64,000 nucleotides of DNA from Oscillatoriales cyanobacterium (GTDB lineage Bacteria; Cyanobacteriota; Cyanobacteriia; CACIAM-69d): contig RDXB01000034.1 in assembly GCA_004292515.1 (NCBI GenBank), forward strand, positions 62,001 to 126,000. Direction: 5' to 3'. Positions 29,301 to 37,044 of this stretch are shown piece after piece. Position numbers and translations under genes: made by a program. Numbering within the stretch: the stretch's first letter is position 1; the number at the start of each line of letters is the position of its first letter. The notes under the pieces were generated by a model. It saw nothing but the letters and a program-made list of their open reading frames with translations. It was not told the DNA's origin and made no database searches.

Positions 29301-30422
29301 GATCCAGCGAATTTCGCCCGAGGGCAAACAAACCCGGTAAAGGTGTTGCCAGTCCGTTTGTTGGGCGATCGCCTGGTTGATCGAGTCCTGAAACGCCGTC
29401 ACATCATCGGGGTGAATGGTTTGCCACATGACGGCGGCATCGGCTAGCACCTGATCGGGCTGGACACCGAGTAGTTTCTGAGATCCAGAGCTGACATAGC
29501 GAAACTCACCCAGCCGATCGCCTGCCCGTCGCCGGTAGCGGTAAACCACGCCGGGGAGGTTATCGGATAGTTGGCGAAATCGTTCGTTGAGCTGCTCCAG
29601 TTCCGTCACGTCCTCATGGATCACAACCAAATATTGGGGGCGATCGCCATCCCAAATCGTCACTCGCCGCGTGCGCAACAGCCGCTCTTCGCCATGGATC
29701 TGAGCCGTTTCGGGCAAGTCCACCACCTGCCGACAGTGAAGCACCGCTTCATCGGTGGCTCGGAACTGGGCCGCTTGCTCCGGTGAAAACAAGTCATAGT
29801 CTTGGCAGCCCAACAAGTCCGCCGCCGATTGTCCCAACAGGGCTTCTGCCGCCGGGTTCAGGGTGCTGATCCGCAAGCCGGTTGCCTCTTTGACAATGAC
29901 CGGAATCGGCAAGGCATCGAGCACCGAGGCGAGGAATGCTTTGGTGTTGTGTAGTTCTTCTTCGGCGGCGTGGCGATCGCTCACATCGATCGCCAATCCA
30001 TCCCAAACCGTGCTCCCATCCAGTTGGCGCTCGGGCCGGGCAATCAGTTGCACCCACTTGGTGCGGCCCGAGGGCAAATTAAACCGCCCTTCCCACCGAA
30101 AGTCGCACAGGGTTTGGCTCGATTGCTCGGTGGCTGCCTGCATCGCTTGCCAATCCTGGGGATGCACCATCTCCAAGGAACGCAGCATGTCGGCTGGCTC
30201 CACCTCCAGCAACTCACGACAGGCGATCGAGGCATAGGGAAAACTCATTTGCCCAGCCGAGTCGATGGCAAATTGGTAGACAACGCCGGGCAGGTTTTCG
30301 GTGAGGCGATCAAACTGAGTCTGTTGTTGCTGAATCTGCTGCCGTAGGGCGTGAAGTTCCCGCTGGAGTGCCTGGAACTCAGGTTGGCGCGCTTCCGAAT
30401 CGGGGAGGATGGGAGCAGTCAT
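26343..30422 (-). CDS. Multi-PAS sensor histidine kinase
   Basis: From ATG 30422 (MTAPILPDSEARQ) the protein has about 1359 residues. I count eight PAS-like domains in series (openings such as LTENLPGVVYQF, LDALPIPVIVKE, LSDNLPGVVYRY, LTDSIPGVIYQY, LETVSDGIVACN, HLGSWEYDLMSG, ATAQIVWVTDSC, DGVEHSIFMLN). Then come a coiled coil, HisKA (MSSLGQLVAGVAHEINNPVN, His phosphoacceptor) and HATPase (ILVNAIDAMDER, CIKDNGPGF, KGTGLGMSISYQIV). There is no transmembrane helix, GAF domain or receiver, so it is a cytosolic orphan kinase whose regulator lies elsewhere. The track's 49-residue upstream extension is translated from tandem repeats and is rejected. Confidence 0.94.
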   Translation of the reverse strand: MTAPILPDSEARQPEFQALQRELHALRQQIQQQQTQFDRLTENLPGVVYQFAIDSAGQMSFPYASIACRELLEVEPADMLRSLEMVHPQDWQAMQAATEQSSQTLCDFRWEGRFNLPSGRTKWVQLIARPERQLDGSTVWDGLAIDVSDRHAAEEELHNTKAFLASVLDALPIPVIVKEATGLRISTLNPAAEALLGQSAADLLGCQDYDLFSPEQAAQFRATDEAVLHCRQVVDLPETAQIHGEERLLRTRRVTIWDGDRPQYLVVIHEDVTELEQLNERFRQLSDNLPGVVYRYRRRAGDRLGEFRYVSSGSQKLLGVQPDQVLADAAVMWQTIHPDDVTAFQDSINQAIAQQTDWQHLYRVCLPSGEIRWIQGKSHMEVTDSGTLLSDGFLLDVTERQQVTEALQEVIDRLQRLTDSIPGVIYQYRSSPDSELGEFLYLGPTCQDLFGISPAAAQADAGQIWGSVHPDDLHQVQQSVTEAVACSYHHEISTWQDEFRIINATGELKWVQAAARARSFTDGVAIWDGLLLDVTARKTTEAALQEQQNISHLILETVSDGIVACNSSGQLTILNRAAREWHGKDLREIPVDQWSEHYNLFETDGTTPLAVDRIPLVRATGGECVRDQEMAIVAHGQPPRLVVAHAQPLLDAHQQHIGAVSVMYDITERRQVEMQLQQLMQNLQEAQRVAHLGSWEYDLMSGQIRWSDELFRIFERPIELGAPDLDTALSLYSPESCQRLQGAIDLAINTGQSYDLELRGLNCANGLPRYFRTKGVPEQNATGRVVRLYGILMDISDLKQAEAIRHRTETRFRTLVEATAQIVWVTDSCGEFVADQPKWQHFTGQSRRDMRGWGWLRMVHPEDRSATERAWLGAIASKQPFDLEHRLQRWDGEYRYMSARVVPILDDANALYEWVGVHTDITDRKLAELELAEQEAFLRSIYDGVEHSIFMLNVATDRRITYIGWNRRCAQLTNISFEQVLNRTPIEVFGPEVGASLVENYERCLDLQQIISCEQMVELEHGEVIFTLTTLNPLYDPDGNIYRIIGTAVDITQRRKAEQALERKAHDLETTLHRLQRTQNQLIQSEKMSSLGQLVAGVAHEINNPVNFIFGNLCHAREYSQHLLRAIAAYQERLPTLDPELATLIEEIDLEFLIEDFPNLLESMRVGADRIREIVTSLRNFSRLDEAEFKAVDLHEGIDSTLLILQNRLKPKSDYVGIQVVKRYSKLPRVECYAGQLNQVFMNILVNAIDAMDERDLARSAQEIHEQPSTITISTSAVEGDRVRVCIKDNGPGFSEAVRQRLFDPFFTTKPVGKGTGLGMSISYQIVTERHNGRLRCRSTPGEGAEFVIEIPCHQLGMS

Positions 30423-30530
30423 AAACCGAGAGTGAGTGGAAGCAAAATAGATAACAACTGTCAGTGCCAATCCCCGTCTTCTATTTAGTCTACAATTTCT
30501 CGATTTCCCGATTTCCCAATCTTGATTTCT

Positions 30531-30572
30531 CGATTTTCCAATCCCGATTTTCCAATCCCGATTTTCCAATCC
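30531..30572. repeat. 14-bp tandem repeat in divergent promoter region
   Basis: Three perfect copies of CGATTTTCCAATCC, with degenerate copies to the left, lie between the kinase and the DUF2227 gene. They fall within the divergent promoter spacer, so array length could alter promoter spacing. Confidence 0.9.
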
Positions 30573-30601
30573 CGCTTACGGTCTGACCAAGGCTCAACAG
30601 G

Positions 30602-31273
30602 ATGGCGGCTGGCAAGGTACATGATCACATCACCCGTATTGTCGCGGGTTGTTCCTTTGTGGCGGTGGGTTTGGCCACGCGAAATCTTAACGTTGCGACT
30701 TGGATCATGCTGGGCTGTTGGCTCGGGGGCTATTTTCTCAGTCCCGATTTAGATATTCGATCGCGCCCCTTTCAGCGTTGGGGGCCGCTGCGATCGCTCT
30801 GGTTGCCCTACCAAAAATCGATCGCCCACCGGTCAGCCTGGTCCCACGCGCCCATCATTGGCACAACCCTCCGCCTGTTGTATTTGGGCGTGATGGTGGG
30901 GGGGCTGGTTTTGGTGGGCATGGGTTGTGGGGCGATCGGTTTTTGGCTAGTGGGAGCGGGCGATCGCTATGCCAGCCTGGAAACCCTGTTGATCACGCAG
31001 CTCCAGGCCTTGTTCCGGTTTGTCTGGACGGATGGGGGCAGCCACTTTTGGGCCGGCGTGATCGGGGTGGAATTGGGATCGATCGCCCATATCCTGACGG
31101 ATCATTGGGACTCCTGGCGCAAGCGACAAGCCAAGCAGCGGCAAAAACGCCGCCCACCCAAGGGCACTTCGTCCCACCAATCGACTCAAACTCCTTCCCC
31201 CCAAGGCTCCAAACGCCAACGCTCTACCCCAACTCGGCGATCGACCCAGACCCGGCCAGCCCGCAAGTCCTAG
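30602..31273 (+). CDS. DUF2227-type membrane protein (putative metal-binding)
   Basis: This 223-residue protein begins MAAGKVHDHITRIVAG and contains GGYFLSPDLDIRSRPFQRWG, then LPYQKSIAHRSAWSHAPIIG. The conserved His and Asp residues (HDHIT, PDLD, HRSAWSHAPIIG) and three to four hydrophobic segments match the DUF2227 family, which resembles YdjM-type membrane hydrolases. A late GVELGSIAHILTDHW adds more His and Asp. The last 60 residues are a basic, low-complexity tail. No reaction is known. Confidence 0.85.
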   Translation: MAAGKVHDHITRIVAGCSFVAVGLATRNLNVATWIMLGCWLGGYFLSPDLDIRSRPFQRWGPLRSLWLPYQKSIAHRSAWSHAPIIGTTLRLLYLGVMVGGLVLVGMGCGAIGFWLVGAGDRYASLETLLITQLQALFRFVWTDGGSHFWAGVIGVELGSIAHILTDHWDSWRKRQAKQRQKRRPPKGTSSHQSTQTPSPQGSKRQRSTPTRRSTQTRPARKS

Positions 31274-31345
31274 ACCATGCACCGTTGATTAACCCTAGGC
31301 GATCGGCTGGGGGAGCGATCGCCCCGATCACGATCCCGATCCCGA

Positions 31346-32596
31346 TCACGACAACCAGCGCCGACGCAGCAGATCCAAGGCATTGCAAGCACTGACATAA
31401 CGAATCCAGTCCCGATCGCGCTGGGAGCCAAGCCGCATTTCATGGGTGGTCACACCATCGGGACCCGCAATTCCCGCATAAACCAGCCCCACGGGTTTGT
31501 CGGCCGTGCCACCATCGGGCCCCGCAATCCCCGTGAGACTAATGGCCCAAGTGCTGCCCAGGCGATCGCGCGCCCCGATCGCCATTTCCTTAGCCGTTTC
31601 GTGACTGACCGCCCCAAATTGTTCTAGGGTTTGACCTGCCACCCCCAACAGGGCCTGCTTAATCCGGTTGTCATAGGCAATTACGCCGCCCAAGAAATAG
31701 GCCGAACTGCCCGCCACCGCCGTCAGCAAGTGCCCCAAGCCGCCCCCGGTGCAAGACTCCGCCGTCCCCAAAGTTTCGCCGCGATCGCCCAGCAACCGCC
31801 CCACCACGATCGGCAACGTGTCCTGATCAAAGCCATAGCAATCGGCCCCCAGGCGATCGCGCAACTGTTGCACCATCGGCTCCACCTTGGCCAGCGCTGC
31901 CTCCGTTGTGGCCGCCGCCGCCGACACCCGCAGCTTCACCGACCCACGGTTGGCATAGGGAGCCACCATTGGATCACTGCTGGCCAGGCAATCCGCCACC
32001 CGTTCCGCCAGGGTCGATTCGGGAATGCCCCAGAACTTGAGCGTGCGCGACACGATCGTCCGCTGTGACCAGCCCTGCGATCGCAAATAGGGCGCGGCCA
32101 CCTCTGCCCACATGGTCTGCATTTCGCTGGGCACACCGGGAAAAGTCAGCACCAACAGCCCCGGCACGGGCTGCCAAATCATGCCCGGCGCAGTGCCCAC
32201 CCGATTGGTCAACAGATCAGCCCCGGCCGGTTGCAGGGCTTGCTTGCGATTGCTAGGCGACATCACCCGACCGCGCTGGGCAAATTTTTGCTCAATGTCG
32301 GCAATCACGGCCGGATGCTCCACCAGGGGCGCATCGAAGAACTGGGCGATCGCCTCCGTGGTCAGATCATCGGGCGTGGGGCCCAAGCCGCCCGTAAAAA
32401 TCAACAGGCGCGATCGCCCACAGGCCGTAGCGATCGCCCGTTGTAGCCGCTGAGGGTTATCGCCCACCACCGTTTGGTAATAGTGCGGAATGCCCAGCGC
32501 CGCCAGTTGTTGCGCCAAAAACTGAGCATTACCGTTGAGAATATCGCCAAGCAATAGCTCAGTACCGACGCAAATAACTTCAGCGCTGGGGGTCAT
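31346..32596 (-). CDS. cinA: CinA-like nicotinamide-nucleotide amidase / competence-damage protein
   Basis: The N-terminal half (about 1-170) is the molybdopterin-binding-like domain with VGTELLLGDILNGNAQFLA and FTGGLGPTPDDLTTEAIA. The C-terminal half (about 255-416) is the PncC deamidase domain with GTAESCTGGGLGHLLTAVAG, SSAYFLGGVIAYDN and ISLTGIAGPDGGT. PncC-type enzymes convert nicotinamide mononucleotide to nicotinate mononucleotide in NAD salvage. CinA is also named for competence in some bacteria. At 416 residues it is full length. It converges with the DUF2227 gene. Confidence 0.96.
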   Translation of the reverse strand: MTPSAEVICVGTELLLGDILNGNAQFLAQQLAALGIPHYYQTVVGDNPQRLQRAIATACGRSRLLIFTGGLGPTPDDLTTEAIAQFFDAPLVEHPAVIADIEQKFAQRGRVMSPSNRKQALQPAGADLLTNRVGTAPGMIWQPVPGLLVLTFPGVPSEMQTMWAEVAAPYLRSQGWSQRTIVSRTLKFWGIPESTLAERVADCLASSDPMVAPYANRGSVKLRVSAAAATTEAALAKVEPMVQQLRDRLGADCYGFDQDTLPIVVGRLLGDRGETLGTAESCTGGGLGHLLTAVAGSSAYFLGGVIAYDNRIKQALLGVAGQTLEQFGAVSHETAKEMAIGARDRLGSTWAISLTGIAGPDGGTADKPVGLVYAGIAGPDGVTTHEMRLGSQRDRDWIRYVSACNALDLLRRRWLS

Positions 32597-33104
32597 CGTG
32601 CAACGCTCCGCACAGGATCGAAAGCAAGCTTAAAAATTCAGTTCGACCCATTTCCCATCAGACCAGCTTGCCCAGCCCAATTGATCGCTGATGATCAATC
32701 GCTGATGATCAATCACTGATGATCAATCGCTCACGGACACCCGCTCACGGACACCCGCTCACGGACACTCCGTAATCAGTCGATTCATCAATAAATCGAT
32801 CGACCGTGGCGATTTTGGCAAACTGGGGCTATCTTTTGGTGAATCGACATTTGAATCGGCTCTATTGTAGCGCCGAGATCTGACTGATTCAACTGTTTCA
32901 AATGCTTGTTTGCAGGGGCGATTGCGATTTGGAAAGAGGCTCGATTCAGCCCATTTTTTGAGAGTCAGATCTGAGCGATCGATGCTTGCGATCAGTCAAA
33001 GCAACTGACCCAAGCGATCGATCACAGGATCGCTCTCCAAAATTAATCGCCATCGCTATCCTGCCCTTGCCCCATCAGATTGCTAGGAAAAACGAAGGAA
33101 AACC
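32597..33104. other. Spacer upstream of trxA (about 0.5 kb)
   Basis: This is the divergent spacer between cinA (minus) and trxA (plus). It contains the compound 14-bp array at 32687-32770. No credible ORF or RNA gene is seen. A good ribosome-binding site (AAGGAAAACC) precedes trxA. Confidence 0.6.
32687..32770. repeat. Compound array of two different 14-bp repeats
   Basis: Three copies of GCTGATGATCAATC (32687-32728) are followed without a gap by three copies of GCTCACGGACACCC (32729-32770). The units share length and the leading GCT but little else. Confidence 0.92.
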
Positions 33105-33434
33105 ATGGCAACCTCCAAAGAATTTACCAACTTTGAAGAGATGCTCCAGCAGGCCGATAAGCCAGTGCTCGTAGACTTTTATGCAACGTGGTGCGGCCCA
33201 TGCCAAATGCTCGCACCCATTTTGGAAGAGGTGAATTTGCGACTGCACGATCGCCTGCAAGTGGTGAAAATCGATGCTGATCGCTATCCCGACTTGGCCA
33301 CCACCTACCACATCTCAGCTCTACCCACCTTAATTTTGTTCAAAGCCGGCCAGCCGATCGATCGCATGGAAGGGTTCATGAAAGCCGATCGCCTAATTCC
33401 CTACCTAGAGAGCAAACTGGACGCAGCAGCCTAG
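33105..33434 (+). CDS. trxA: Thioredoxin (WCGPC)
   Basis: This 109-residue protein has the classical redox site in VDFYATWCGPCQMLAPILEE, plus the cis-proline region ISALPTLILFKAGQP. It reduces disulfides in target enzymes and is itself reduced by ferredoxin- or NADPH-thioredoxin reductase. It appears monocistronic, with repeats on both sides. The symbol reflects the canonical active site; I cannot say which of the several cyanobacterial isoforms it is. Confidence 0.93.
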   Translation: MATSKEFTNFEEMLQQADKPVLVDFYATWCGPCQMLAPILEEVNLRLHDRLQVVKIDADRYPDLATTYHISALPTLILFKAGQPIDRMEGFMKADRLIPYLESKLDAAA

Positions 33435-33439
33435 GGCCT

Positions 33440-33755
33440 ATCGTCATTTTCTGGACGCAAGCTGCAACGCCTGATTTCTCATCACCCAATCGTGAGGGAC
33501 AAGGGGCTTAAGCCCCTTGTTATACCAATTTTGTAAATTGATGCTACTCAAGACTCTTGTCCGACAAGGGTTTCAGCGCAGGATTTGTAGCATGGGTAAT
33601 CGAAATTGGTATTACGACCATTGAGACATCGAAAATCGATGATTTCAGACTGATTCTGGGAAATGATGACACTTCCTCAGCCCCTTGTCTCTCCGCGACT
33701 ATTAGTGCTTGGCCCAGGCAAGAGATACGCTTCAGACATTCTCTTAAGTCGTAGC
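33440..33755 (-). repeat. Triple nested dispersed repeat downstream of trxA
   Basis: The outer family 1 remnant ends GATACGCTTCAGACATTCTC + T near 33755. A family 2 repeat begins GCCTGATTTCTCATCACC, carries the perfect palindrome ACAAGGGGCTTAAGCCCCTT + GT (33499-33520) and ends GATTTCAGACTGATTCTGGG + AAATGATGACAC. Inside it lies a 92-bp insert (33521-33612) with ends TATACCAATTT and AAATTGGTAT. The family 2 copy at 56.4 kb lacks this insert. Confidence 0.82.
33523..33612. mobile_element. Small TA-targeting MITE-like insert (TACCAATTT ends)
   Basis: The ends TACCAATTTTG and CGAAATTGGTA are inverted, and both sides carry TA (33521-33522 and 33613-33614). Removing the insert restores CCCCTTGTTACGACCA, matching CCCCTTGTTACGACAA in the copy at 56461. 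This indicates a precise insertion with TA duplication, as for IS630/Tc1-type elements. It has no coding capacity. Confidence 0.75.
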
Positions 33756-34462
33756 CATCAATTTTGAGCAATTTTGGGCAACTTTAAGCAGTACTTTCGA
33801 TCGCTTGTCAGAACCGACAATCGCGCAAGAAGACGGGACACTTGGCACTAATTGCGGCTACTTCCCCAAGGTCATTGGCGAGTCCATGAGTCTAACGGAG
33901 ATCGACACCTGCGATGGCAATACACAAGCGGCAATGCTGTCTAGGTCTACCTGCCCCTTCAGCTTGTCAGAGCAGCCCCATGTGCCTAGATACATCCATA
34001 CTCAGACCGGCCAATCAGACCGACCAATCAGTCAGAAAATCAGTTAGGAAAAACCAGGGTAACCGGCGGTCAAGGAATGGTGCTTAGTCAATCCCTTGGC
34101 ATATTGCCTGACACCCTGACACCCTGACGAATTGCTCGCTCGTTCAAAAATATTGATGACAAGTACAAGCCTTAAATCGCGATCGGGTGAAATATGGTGC
34201 TACCAAGAAGTCAAACGATCACGACACAAGTTGATATTAGCTTTGGATAGTTGATCGACTGTAACAACGGTCATTTAAAATACTTGGTGATCGCAAGTGT
34301 GATCTCGGCAGCTAGCCAATTGATCCCATCCTAAATGACGCGCGTCAGTCCCAATTGAGTCGTTTAGTTGCGTGAGAAGGTTTGCTTCGGCTTCGTTAAA
34401 GAGACGTTTATTCACCAATCTTCATCATTAATCCTGGTTTAGATCACATTCCAGGTTGATGA
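33756..34462. other. Gene-free stretch (about 0.7 kb)
   Basis: I see no convincing gene here. The 80-aa ORF at 33805 starts at a weak codon and has no recognisable motif. A doubled CACCCTGACACCCTGAC is present near 34113. The rest is AT-richer spacer next to the minus-strand coiled-coil gene. Confidence 0.5.
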
Positions 34463-34846
34463 CTAGTGAATGCGGCGTGCTAGTAGTTGCTCTTCTAGAT
34501 CAGCAATTCGATTGTAAGCAGCCGTCAGTTGAGCCATCAGCCGTTGAACTTGGATTTCTGGTGTCAGTTCTTTATCGCCAGCCCGATCGCTAGGCTCACG
34601 ATAGCTATCATCAATCAGGATGTCTTTGTATTCTGCATTCAGATCGTTCAGCGTATGTAGTCCATGGTGGGCAGAATCCATAAAGGTGGAGTTTTTCTGA
34701 ATTGATTTCACGATCGGATCGCTAAATGACAACGGTTCGCTAGGAGACATACTGCTGGCCAGTCGCCCTAGCAAGGTTTCGATCGCTTGGTGTAACGCAT
34801 CAAGCTTGTCGTGAAGCAATGTGACTTGTTCTTGCAATGGTTCCAT
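34463..34846 (-). CDS. Hypothetical coiled-coil protein (127 aa)
   Basis: Helical heptads at both ends (MEPLQEQVTLLHDKLDALHQ and QRLMAQLTAAYNRIADLEEQ) flank a polar middle (GLHTLNDLNAEYKDILIDD). It has no membrane segment, Cys pair or enzyme motif. Coding-like composition and a clean ATG support a real gene. The function is unknown; it may form dimers through the coiled coil. Long spacers surround it on both sides. Confidence 0.72.
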   Translation of the reverse strand: MEPLQEQVTLLHDKLDALHQAIETLLGRLASSMSPSEPLSFSDPIVKSIQKNSTFMDSAHHGLHTLNDLNAEYKDILIDDSYREPSDRAGDKELTPEIQVQRLMAQLTAAYNRIADLEEQLLARRIH

Positions 34847-35665
34847 AGGTGTCGAGGGCGATCGCTGATAGTGAGGGAGGCAATTTACGGCTCTGCATTT
34901 TCATCCTAGATAGTCGATCCCAAAAACCAAAGTAATCGCTGAATCATTTAACGATTATCGGGATGTGGAGCCTTGCAGCTTGAGATATTGAATACGGATT
35001 GATGCGGAATTGAGCCGCTGTATTTGACTTTGGACTCAATTTGCAAATCTAAAATTTTGTTTACAAGCCTAAAGAAAAGTTGAATATTAAAAATCAGTTA
35101 TTACTAATCCAATCACCCTGGACAGTGGCTAATTGCCTCGTGATCACGCAATGTGTAGCTTTTGTCGCGTTTGGGCCTAGGGTCGCTCGTTGGCTACCCG
35201 GTTGTTGGCATGGGCCAGGGAGACGGCGGCTGACGGGGAGGCGGGTGGCTGTTCTCCGGCGATCGCGATCGTCAGTAACATTCACCCGGCGAGGACTAGG
35301 GGCTGTTCCCGGCTTGGGAAAGGGGCTAATCTGGCTCCCCTTCGTCTTTTTTGGAAGGAGGGGCTGGGGGATGAGGGCAACCCGAATCGAACTGCAATCC
35401 GAGGGTTTTAGGGATTTGATAACAGCCCCTACGCCCCTTGTTGCCCAACGATTTACCAACGGCGGAATCAGGGGTTTGGGCGAAACGACGACACCTTCTA
35501 GCCCCCTTTCAGGATCTCCGGGGAACTTTAGAATCTTGTGGAGGGAGTCGCTGGGTGCTCTGTGTTTCCACGGCCAGCCATCACGCCCGGCCATCACGCC
35601 CGTCATCAATGACTTTGAACGACTGGGAATGACTTTAAACGAATTCTTTGAGCGAATTTGCGATT
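34847..35665. other. Repeat-bearing spacer (about 0.8 kb)
   Basis: It holds a segment CTGGCTCCCCTTCG...GGAGGGGCTGGGGGATGAGG + GC (about 35327-35370) that matches, inverted, the MITE-like repeat at 59919-60099. It also holds a decayed piece of family 2 (GAAACGACGACACCTTCTAG near 35480-35500). The 272-aa ORF listed across here (35080-35898) is a translation of repeats and is rejected. Confidence 0.65.
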
Positions 35666-36925
35666 ATGACTGCTTGCTCTTCCTCCGCTACCGATCGCCC
35701 CACTCCGCCGATGGATGCAGACACCACGGGTTCGCCCCATGGGCTGTCTTCGCACTGGGGGCGGCGGGATTGGCTAGTGGGGGCGGGGGCTTTGGCGGCT
35801 GGCACGTTGCTGGCGGGTTGCGGGCGGGGAGTCCGGGAGGGGCTGGGGGTGGTGGCGATCGAAGATACGATTCCGTCCCAGTTGTTGCGGGCCTTTGAGC
35901 AGGCGGCCGTTGCCCAAGGTGCGGCAGGAGTCCAGTTACGGCTGCTGGGGGGCATGGAGCCGCTTCTAGATCATTTGCAAGATTGGCAATCGGGGCGATC
36001 GCAGCCGCCGGATTGGCGCGCTTGGATTCCGTTTTTGCGGCCGAAGCAAACGGGGCCCGTGGGTTCGGTGACCCTGTTGAGCCATGCTTGGTTGTCCCCA
36101 GCGGTGCGATCGGGCTGGTTGCAACCCTGGCCCGCTTGGCCCAAAGCGATCGCCCCGACTGCCCAGGCCCGCTGGCAACCGGTGGCCCAGGCCAATGCCC
36201 AAGGCCAGCCCGATCGCGCCGGTCAGTTGTGGGGCATTCCCTACCGGTGGGGCACAACGGCCCTAGTCTACCGGCCCGACAAGTTTGCAGCGTTGGGTTG
36301 GGAACCGCGCGACTGGTCAGATTTGTGGCGGCCGGAGCTGCGGGGCAAGGTAGTGCTGCTCGATCGAATGCGGGAAACGATCGGCCTGGCCCTGAAACGG
36401 TTGGGTCACTCCTACAACGAACTCCAACCCCAGGCGATCGCCGAACTGCCCCAGACCCTGGCAGCATTGCATCGTCAAGCCTTGGTCTATGCCGACCGCG
36501 ACTACATCCAGCCGGTGTTGATGGGTGATGCCTGGGTGGCCGTGGGTTGGTCGAATGATTTGGTGGCCGCCCTCAGTCGCCAAAAGACCCTCAGGGCGAT
36601 CGTCCCCCAATCGGGGACGGCCCTGTGGGCGGATCTGTGGGTGCGGCCATCCCGCGCGCCGGAATCAGTCGAGCTGGCGACCCTGTGGGCTGGGCTGCCT
36701 TGGCAACCCAATCTAGTCCAGGACTTGGCCGGTTGGTTTGATGCAGCTCCGGCGGCCTGGCTGGCGGGCGATCGCACCTGGACTAGCCAGCCGATTCGCC
36801 AGACGGTGTTGCTGCCCGATGGGGCCAGCCTCGATCGCAGTGACTTTATCCAGCCGCTGCCACCGGGGTCGATCGCCCAATACCAACAGCTTTGGCAAAC
36901 CATGCGCCAAGCCACTACCACCTGA
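35666..36925 (+). CDS. Tat-exported lipoprotein, PotD-like solute-binding protein
   Basis: Starting at ATG 35666, the leader contains a twin-arginine motif followed by a lipobox: WGRRDWLVGAGALAAGTLLAGC. The mature part has the periplasmic-binding fold of spermidine/iron-type proteins (GQLWGIPYRWGTTALVYRPD, then LWRPELRGKVVLLDRMRETIG, then YIQPVLMGDAWVAVGWSNDL). The ligand is unknown; polyamine-like is the closest analogy. No permease or ATPase is adjacent, so it is an orphan receptor within this window. The track's start is a TTG six codons upstream. Confidence 0.85.
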   Translation: MTACSSSATDRPTPPMDADTTGSPHGLSSHWGRRDWLVGAGALAAGTLLAGCGRGVREGLGVVAIEDTIPSQLLRAFEQAAVAQGAAGVQLRLLGGMEPLLDHLQDWQSGRSQPPDWRAWIPFLRPKQTGPVGSVTLLSHAWLSPAVRSGWLQPWPAWPKAIAPTAQARWQPVAQANAQGQPDRAGQLWGIPYRWGTTALVYRPDKFAALGWEPRDWSDLWRPELRGKVVLLDRMRETIGLALKRLGHSYNELQPQAIAELPQTLAALHRQALVYADRDYIQPVLMGDAWVAVGWSNDLVAALSRQKTLRAIVPQSGTALWADLWVRPSRAPESVELATLWAGLPWQPNLVQDLAGWFDAAPAAWLAGDRTWTSQPIRQTVLLPDGASLDRSDFIQPLPPGSIAQYQQLWQTMRQATTT

Positions 36926-37044
36926 CCCGTTGATTAACCTCCACGATCGCCCCGGCCGGAAATCCCACCCCTGCGGCTCCGGGTTGATCGCCATGGCCGT
37001 TCCTATACTGGAAGTTGCCAGACTGCTATTTGCGATCTCTTCCT

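Noticed and set aside
33805-34047. 80-aa ORF after the nested repeat
   Set aside because: Weak start, no motif, and no neighbour relation; chance ORF is more likely.
35290-35520. Possible tRNA or structured RNA (CGAATCGAAC seen)
   Set aside because: No cloverleaf or anticodon arm could be built; the sequence belongs to dispersed repeats.
35080-35898. 272-aa plus-strand ORF overlapping the solute-binding protein start
   Set aside because: It runs through dispersed repeats, has erratic composition with Arg/Gly runs, no family motif, and overlaps a well-supported gene in another frame.
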